Source: Polaromonas sp. (GTDB lineage: Bacteria > Pseudomonadota > Gammaproteobacteria > Burkholderiales > Burkholderiaceae_C). Taken from it: a stretch of 11,490 nt of DNA. The stretch covers positions 1 to 11,490 of the forward strand of contig JAHFQQ010000094.1 in the NCBI GenBank assembly GCA_023259235.1, in the 5' to 3' direction. Below the pieces are notes generated by a model. The model made no database searches. It was given only the letters and a program-made list of their open reading frames with translations, and had not been told where the DNA came from. Position numbers and translations under genes: made by a program. This document shows positions 7,204 through 11,490 of the stretch, in pieces (position 1 is the stretch's first letter; every line of letters starts with the position of its first letter).

Positions 7204-8175
7204 ATGATGGATGTGCTGCGCCTGACGCTGCGCCAGTTGCAGATATTTGTGGCAGTGGCGCGCCGCGGCAGCACTACGGCCGCGAGTACCGAGGTGGCGT
7301 TGTCGCAATCGGCCACCAGCTCGGCGGTCAATGAGCTGGAGCGCCTGTTGTCGCTGCGTCTGTTTGACCGGGTCGGCAAGCGCCTGCTGCTCAATGACAA
7401 CGGCCGTGCGCTGCTGCCGCGCGCGCTGGCATTGCTGGATGGCGCTTCCGGCATCGAGCAAATGGCGCGGGACGGGATGGCGCAGACCCAGTCGCTGCGG
7501 ATCGGTGCCAGCACCACCATCGGCAACTACGTGCTGCCGAAATTGCTTGGTCAGTTTCTCGGAGAACGCCACCACGCGGGAGACGCCCCGTGGCGCTCAA
7601 AAGTCACGATAGGCAACACCGAGACCATCTGCGCTGCGGTTGCCGCGTTTGAGCTTGATATGGGGCTGATTGAAGGACCCAGCCACGAGGCGTCCCTGAC
7701 TGTGACGCCCTGGCTACAGGACGAGTTGGTAGTTGTCTGTTCTCCGGAAAGCGCGCCAGTCCAGTCCACAAGAGCATCTGGTGCGGTGCAACTGGGGTCT
7801 GAACGCCTGTCTGTCAAGGCGTTGCGCGATGCGGTGTGGCTGTTGCGGGAGCCTGGATCGGGAACCCGGGAAACCACTGACCACCTGTTGTTGCCGCACC
7901 TGCGGTCTTATCGGCGCAGCATTGAACTGGGAAGCTCGGAAGCGCTAAAGCACGCTGCGGCGGAAGGACTCGGCATGACCTGTCTGTCTCAGTGGGTGGT
8001 GAAAGACTTCATTGACTCCGGGCGTCTGCGCCGCGTTGCCACGACACTCCCAAAATTGACCCGTCAATGCTATCTGGTGGTGCATCAGGACAAACAATCG
8101 ACGCCTGCGCTGCTCCGCTTCATGGCGCAGGCCTCTTTGCTCGGCAAAGCGCTGCTGCAAAACGTTCAGGCATAG
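7204..8175 (+). CDS. yeiE: LysR-type transcriptional regulator, YeiE-like
   Basis: A 323-residue LysR regulator. The N-terminal winged helix-turn-helix spans about residues 6-66 (LRQLQIFVAVARRGS, then SQSATSSAVNELERLL, then LFDRVGKRLLLNDNGRALLP). The substrate-binding domain follows from about 95, with features that match E. coli YeiE: IGASTTIGNYVLPK, the acid-rich ELDMGLIEGP, WLQDELVVV, LLREPGSGTRE, ELGSSEALKHA and GLGMTCLSQWVV. Divergence from yeiH is the same as in enterobacteria. YeiE-type regulators have been linked to sulfite response and iron homeostasis; which applies here is not shown. GGAG 7 nt upstream supports this start, and a second ATG follows immediately. The stretch between about residues 118 and 132 (after FLGERHHAGDAP) differs from typical relatives in length and composition but keeps the frame. 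It probably controls yeiH and perhaps the MBL-fold gene 231 nt downstream. Confidence 0.93.
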   Translation: MMDVLRLTLRQLQIFVAVARRGSTTAASTEVALSQSATSSAVNELERLLSLRLFDRVGKRLLLNDNGRALLPRALALLDGASGIEQMARDGMAQTQSLRIGASTTIGNYVLPKLLGQFLGERHHAGDAPWRSKVTIGNTETICAAVAAFELDMGLIEGPSHEASLTVTPWLQDELVVVCSPESAPVQSTRASGAVQLGSERLSVKALRDAVWLLREPGSGTRETTDHLLLPHLRSYRRSIELGSSEALKHAAAEGLGMTCLSQWVVKDFIDSGRLRRVATTLPKLTRQCYLVVHQDKQSTPALLRFMAQASLLGKALLQNVQA

Positions 8176-8198
8176 GCAAAAAAACTTCAAGCTGCCAC

Positions 8199-8303
8199 AT
8201 GAATCACTGCATGTCGTGGGGTGGGGCGACCCGACTGCTGCAAGTGGTCGACAGCCACACGGGCGGCCGGGCCGATCAGCCGGGGCATCAGCATGCTCGC
8301 TGA
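8199..8303 (+). pseudogene. Possible N-terminal scrap of a proline racemase/hydroxyproline epimerase gene
   Basis: In the 231-nt gap between yeiE and the MBL-fold gene, the plus frame from the ATG at 8199 encodes 34 residues ending at the TGA at 8301-8303. Residues from 8238 to 8267 read LQVVDSHTGG, which closely matches the conserved N-terminus of proline racemase and 4-hydroxyproline 2-epimerase (VDSHTGGEPTR in the family). The match stops after the second Gly, and the rest of the family is absent. There is no clear ribosome binding site. It may be a remnant of a gene lost by deletion, or a chance ten-residue match. Without a search I cannot exclude chance. Confidence 0.3.
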
Positions 8304-8406
8304 ATCGCAAGTTCAAGGCACTGCGATGAATTCGTATTTTCCGCGGGATATGCTACAAATGTCGTACACCTTCTGCCCTGTGATTGGATACGACGAAAGC
8401 CATTCC

Positions 8407-9285
8407 ATGTCCCAACAACTAGCCATTGAACATTTTTTTGACGACAGCACCGCTACCTTCAGCTACATCATCCTGGATCGCGGCACGCTGCAATGCGCGC
8501 TGATCGACAGCGTTCTCGACTATGACCCAAAGTCGGGCCGCACCGGTACTGTTGCAGCCGACCGTCTGGCGGCGCGAGTGCGGGCGCTCGGTGCGCAGGT
8601 GCAGTGGCTGCTTGAAACGCATGTGCACGCTGATCACCTGTCCGCGGCGCATTACCTGCAAAGCCAGCTTGGCGGGAAAATCGCCATCGGCAGGCAAATC
8701 ACTACGGTGCAGCAGGTATTTGGCAAACTGTTCAACGCGGGTGCGGGGTTTGCTCGCGATGGCTCCCAGTTTCAGCACCTGTTTGATGGCGATGTCCGCT
8801 TTACCATTGGCGGTCTGCTGGCGCGTGCCCTGCACACGCCGGGCCACACGCCAGCCTGCATGACCTACCTGATTGAAGACGGCAGCAGCAGCGTGGCGTT
8901 TGTCGGCGACACCCTGTTCATGCCAGACTATGGCACCGCGCGCTGCGATTTCCCCGGCGGGGATGCCGCCGTGCTGTTTCGCTCGATTCAAAGGCTGCTG
9001 GCCTTGCCGCCAGAGACCCGGCTGTATATGTGTCACGACTATCCGCCCGATGGGCGCGCGGTCGCCTGCATGAGCACGGTGGCCGAACAGCGCGCCTGCA
9101 ACATTCACGTGCACGACGGCGTCACCGAGGCGGCGTTTGTGGCGTTGCGCCGCGCGCGCGACGCCACGTTGCCCATGCCGGGCCTGATCCTGCCGGCAGT
9201 ACAGGTCAACATGCGTGCAGGCCAACTGCCACCGGCTGAAGACAATGGCGTACGCTATCTCAAAATCCCGCTGGATGTTTTATAG
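8407..9285 (+). CDS. MBL-fold hydrolase, persulfide dioxygenase-like (ETHE1/BLH group)
   Basis: A 292-residue metallo-beta-lactamase-fold protein. The metal site is intact: THVHADH at 71-77 (His72, His74, Asp76, His77), His147 in HTPGHTP, Asp168 in VGDTLF and His210 in CHDY. The sequence TARCDFPGGD matches the glutathione persulfide dioxygenase/Blh group, whose members use one iron to oxidise glutathione persulfide to sulfite. Those conserved residues do not by themselves separate a dioxygenase from a thioesterase-type member. The open frame reaches a GTG at 8221, but the ATG at 8407 is preferred because homology starts at MSQQLAIEHFFDD; the upstream part has no family similarity, and an ATG at 8359 is a weaker alternative. 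The ribosome binding site is poor. The gene follows yeiE on the same strand and ends toward iorB, with an intrinsic terminator 190 nt downstream. Sulfite production would fit the neighbouring putative sulfite exporter. Confidence 0.87.
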   Translation: MSQQLAIEHFFDDSTATFSYIILDRGTLQCALIDSVLDYDPKSGRTGTVAADRLAARVRALGAQVQWLLETHVHADHLSAAHYLQSQLGGKIAIGRQITTVQQVFGKLFNAGAGFARDGSQFQHLFDGDVRFTIGGLLARALHTPGHTPACMTYLIEDGSSSVAFVGDTLFMPDYGTARCDFPGGDAAVLFRSIQRLLALPPETRLYMCHDYPPDGRAVACMSTVAEQRACNIHVHDGVTEAAFVALRRARDATLPMPGLILPAVQVNMRAGQLPPAEDNGVRYLKIPLDVL

Positions 9286-9476
9286 CCACACCGAACGGCG
9301 GACTTCGCAATGCCGGGCACCGCATTGGACGCGCTGACAGGATTCATGCCGACCTACCAGCCGCGCAGTTGTCTCCCCGCATTGGCTTGCCCTGCGCCAT
9401 TGCACCACTGGCAGCCATGATGCGGCCAGTGCAGCTCAATCGATATTTCGAGAAAGGGCGCGGCTCGATTTCATAT

Positions 9477-9512
9477 GCCTGCCGGTGTGCCCTAATGCGG
9501 CAGGCTTTTTTT
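9477..9512 (+). terminator. Rho-independent terminator of the MBL-fold gene, inside the iorB 3' end
   Basis: GCCTGCCG (9477-9484) pairs perfectly with CGGCAGGC (9498-9505) around a 13-nt loop and is followed directly by seven T (9506-9512) on the plus strand. It ends transcription coming rightward from the MBL-fold gene. The loop contains the iorB stop codon (9492-9494, minus strand), and the right arm and T-run encode the last iorB residues K-K-S-L-P. In the minus direction the hairpin is followed by ATATG, not a T-run, so it should not terminate iorB. The 191 nt between the MBL stop and the stem hold no convincing gene, only a 36-codon frame from 9310 without a ribosome binding site. Confidence 0.88.
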
Positions 9513-11063
9513 CTTGAAGTGAATCGGGTGTTCAGTCGGACGCGGCTTGGGCTTGGCCCGCACACCGTCATGGTCGGCACTGGACAGCGCAGCGCTGAGC
9601 GCCAGCCGGAACTCCCGCGCCCTGTCGCCGCCCGAACTATCGTTAAAGTCGCCCGAGCCCAACGCCGGAGCGACGAACTCCTGCCACAAACGCTCAAAGC
9701 TGGCTTTGCCGCGGGCGTGGGTGTCGCTGTAACCCTTGAGCACTGCAGGCAGCTCAGCCAGGACTTTCGAAAACTCCGGCGCGTGTGGCAGGCAACTCGC
9801 CATGGCAGCCACCCAGGCATCGATGGCGGCATGTTCCCGCTGGTAGCGCATCGAGTGGGGTCGTAGTGGCCGCAGGGCCGCCATACCACGCAGCAACAGG
9901 AAGCCCCACAGGCTGGTTGAGCGGATGTGCAGCCCGATGCTGGCACGACCGAGCCAGCCACGGCGCTGTGCCAGCGACAGCAGAGGCTGGCCCAGCGACC
10001 GGGGCAGGATGGCGGCAACTTCTTCGATGCCGGGCTTGAAATACTCCACCACCCGGACCAGCTCCGTGGGCCGTGCGCCGACTTCCTGGCGCAGCTTGTC
10101 AAAGCGGCTGCGCCGCGATCGCAGGTCGGCGATACGAATGACATCTTCAAAGCACATCCACAGGGCCAGGCAGCGGGTGGCCTCCGCCAAAGTGTCATGG
10201 GCCGATGGGTTGGCCAGCCAGAGGGTGTCCAGATGTTTCAGGAACTTCCCGGCATGGGCCGCGTTCTGATAGTCATGGCAGCGCACAACACCGAGCGCGG
10301 CATTGGTCTGCATGACTGCGGGCCAGCGGCTGATTTGCGCCGCCCATGCACTGCGCAGTGCCACCGGCGCCAAAGTCTTGTTCAGCAAGGCTGGCACATC
10401 CGGCGCCAGCGCGGTTGGGCTATCGATCGGGACTGATCCAGCGGCCTGCTCAAAGGCCTGGGCAAAGCCGCGCAGGCTCGCCTCAGTTCCCTTGCCGTCG
10501 CCGCGAATCACCTGCTCGCACAGTTCGCGACTCCAGGGAAGCACGCCAGCGCCTGCCAGCGCCCCAAACATCACTGCCGAGATGACTGTGCCACTTCGCG
10601 TGGCGATGGCATCCATGTCAAACGAGACCAATCGTTTCGCCATCTTGCGGGCAGTATCGAACACGGCAGAGGCATCAAAGCGGCCATCCAGCGGCGCCAT
10701 CTTCTCCACCGTTGTATAAGTGCGGTGGGTGGAACTGATGAGCACGGTACGCAGCGGCGACACAAAGCCGTATTCCATCATGCGCGCGGTCTCCACCAGC
10801 TCGCTGGCGATCACCACGTCAAGCGTGCCTGGAACCGGATGCAATGCAAAAACGGGTAAACGGCCGTTGACCTGCGGCTCACGGAGCAATTCAATGTAGT
10901 AGCTGGTCGCGCCCGTTCGCTGCGCCACTCCCGGCACGGACGTGGCTTGCACCGGAAGATCGCTGCTTCGGGCGCAACGCACCAGCCAATCGGTCAGCAC
11001 ACCGCCGCCTTCACCACCCAGGGCGGCGATCAGAATGCAAAATGGAGTATTCGATGTAGGCAT
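9492..11063 (-). CDS. iorB: Indolepyruvate:ferredoxin oxidoreductase beta subunit, long proteobacterial form
   Basis: A 523-residue protein. Its first 200 or so residues form the gamma-type domain of 2-oxoacid:ferredoxin oxidoreductases (PF01558), with ALGGEGGGVLTDWL near residue 14, VPGVAQRTGATSYYIE near 43 and the segment around DVVIASELVETARMM. The remaining 300 residues are the C-terminal extension (DUF6537-like) found in proteobacterial IorB but absent from the roughly 200-residue archaeal protein. With IorA it converts arylpyruvates (indole-, phenyl-, 4-hydroxyphenylpyruvate) plus CoA to arylacetyl-CoA, reducing ferredoxin. It begins 12 nt after the iorA stop, with AGGA 5 nt before its ATG (11069-11072), so the two are co-transcribed and probably translationally linked. 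The last codons overlap a terminator serving the convergent gene. The function of the extension is not known to me. Confidence 0.93.
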   Translation of the reverse strand: MPTSNTPFCILIAALGGEGGGVLTDWLVRCARSSDLPVQATSVPGVAQRTGATSYYIELLREPQVNGRLPVFALHPVPGTLDVVIASELVETARMMEYGFVSPLRTVLISSTHRTYTTVEKMAPLDGRFDASAVFDTARKMAKRLVSFDMDAIATRSGTVISAVMFGALAGAGVLPWSRELCEQVIRGDGKGTEASLRGFAQAFEQAAGSVPIDSPTALAPDVPALLNKTLAPVALRSAWAAQISRWPAVMQTNAALGVVRCHDYQNAAHAGKFLKHLDTLWLANPSAHDTLAEATRCLALWMCFEDVIRIADLRSRRSRFDKLRQEVGARPTELVRVVEYFKPGIEEVAAILPRSLGQPLLSLAQRRGWLGRASIGLHIRSTSLWGFLLLRGMAALRPLRPHSMRYQREHAAIDAWVAAMASCLPHAPEFSKVLAELPAVLKGYSDTHARGKASFERLWQEFVAPALGSGDFNDSSGGDRAREFRLALSAALSSADHDGVRAKPKPRPTEHPIHFKKKSLPH

Positions 11064-11075
11064 CTTGATCCTGTT

Positions 11076-11490
11076 TCAGGCGGGCTGCATCAAGCCGATA
11101 ATCCACTGCTGCACGCGGTAGGATGCGCGCTCCCACCAACCCGGATTGGTCACCAGATCAGCGTGATAAAACGAAGGGCACAACACGGCGGCATCAGCCA
11201 CTTCTCCGCACAGGCCACAACCGACGCAACTGTTGTTGACCGAAGCGACCGGGTTGCGCTTGAGTGGGTCGGACGGCGCCTTGATGGTCAGCGAGGGGCA
11301 GCCGGAAAGGCGGATGCAGGCGTGGTCGCCAGTGCAGGTGTCTTCGTCAACGCCGTAGCGGGTACGCACCGAGCGCAGGCCATTTTTCAGGCGCGCGGCG
11401 CGAATCGGTTTCAGGCGCCGCTGGCGTTCGAGTTGGCACTCTCCCTCCGCAATGATCACCTTCAGACCCTGGAACGGGGAAGTCATTGCG
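11076..11490 (-). CDS. iorA: Indolepyruvate:ferredoxin oxidoreductase alpha subunit, C-terminal part
   Basis: Only the last 137 complete codons are visible; the frame is open through the right edge, so the ATG at 11484-11486 is internal. The segment matches the C-terminal ferredoxin-like part of IorA, beginning with GLKVIIAEGECQL at the end of the ThDP-binding region. Two cysteine groups follow. The first is C-x5-C-x5-C-P (TCTGDHACIRLSGCPS), degenerate compared with the archaeal C-x2-C-x2-C-x3-C. The second is CVGCGLC with a last Cys nine residues later (VLCPSF). Such spacing is typical of the proteobacterial IorA family as I recall it. Full length is expected near 700 residues or more, with the catalytic ThDP domains outside the window. 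It is the first known gene of the iorAB operon here; the promoter lies beyond the window. Confidence 0.9.
   Translation of the reverse strand, partial: AMTSPFQGLKVIIAEGECQLERQRRLKPIRAARLKNGLRSVRTRYGVDEDTCTGDHACIRLSGCPSLTIKAPSDPLKRNPVASVNNSCVGCGLCGEVADAAVLCPSFYHADLVTNPGWWERASYRVQQWIIGLMQPA

Noticed and set aside
8221..8406. 62-residue N-terminal extension of the MBL protein from a GTG
   Set aside because: No similarity to the family before MSQQLAIEHF; the extension is only an open frame in the intergenic region.
9344..10198. 284-codon minus-strand open frame overlapping iorB in another frame
   Set aside because: Composition is Arg/Ser/Cys-rich as expected for an out-of-frame shadow, whereas iorB in its own frame matches a known family over the full length.

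Overview
The window is GC-rich and tightly packed. The proteins most resemble those of Betaproteobacteria (Burkholderiales, Comamonadaceae-like). That placement rests on remembered family sequences, not on a search. There are eight protein genes (seven complete, one cut by the right edge), a cut-off gene remnant at the left edge, a possible tiny second remnant, one strong intrinsic terminator and two convincing regulatory intergenic regions. No rRNA, tRNA, CRISPR array, insertion sequence or integrase was seen.

Left part (1-5721, all minus strand): a 5'-truncated remnant of a xanthine/CO dehydrogenase-type molybdopterin subunit (1-353) lies behind a two-gene operon. That operon is an FAD-binding dehydrogenase (2244-3854) followed 30 nt later by a ThDP-dependent acetolactate-synthase-like enzyme (480-2213). 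An AT-rich promoter region separates it from ipdC (4099-5721), an Azospirillum-type phenylpyruvate/indolepyruvate decarboxylase.

Middle (5963-9285): a sulfur module. yeiH (minus, putative sulfate/sulfite exporter) is divergent from its LysR regulator yeiE (plus) across a region with a 17-bp palindrome. A persulfide-dioxygenase-like metallo-beta-lactamase-fold protein follows yeiE. Persulfide dioxygenases release sulfite, so enzyme, exporter and regulator fit a sulfite-handling unit (inference).

Right part (9492-11490, minus strand): iorA (3' end only) and iorB, the two subunits of a proteobacterial indolepyruvate:ferredoxin oxidoreductase. It oxidatively decarboxylates arylpyruvates to arylacetyl-CoA. 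Together with IpdC, which forms arylacetaldehydes non-oxidatively, this gives two exits from the same aryl-2-oxoacids, consistent with aromatic amino acid catabolism or auxin-type chemistry. The sulfur module sits between these two arylpyruvate loci.

Most notable points: an altered cofactor motif (His-Asp-Gly in place of Asn-Asn-Gly) in the 577-residue ThDP enzyme; its pairing with an uncharacterised flavoprotein; the exporter/regulator/persulfide dioxygenase cluster; an intrinsic terminator whose hairpin lies inside the last codons of the convergent iorB; and gene debris at the left edge and possibly between yeiE and the MBL gene. Nothing here amounts to a clearly new defence or mobile system.
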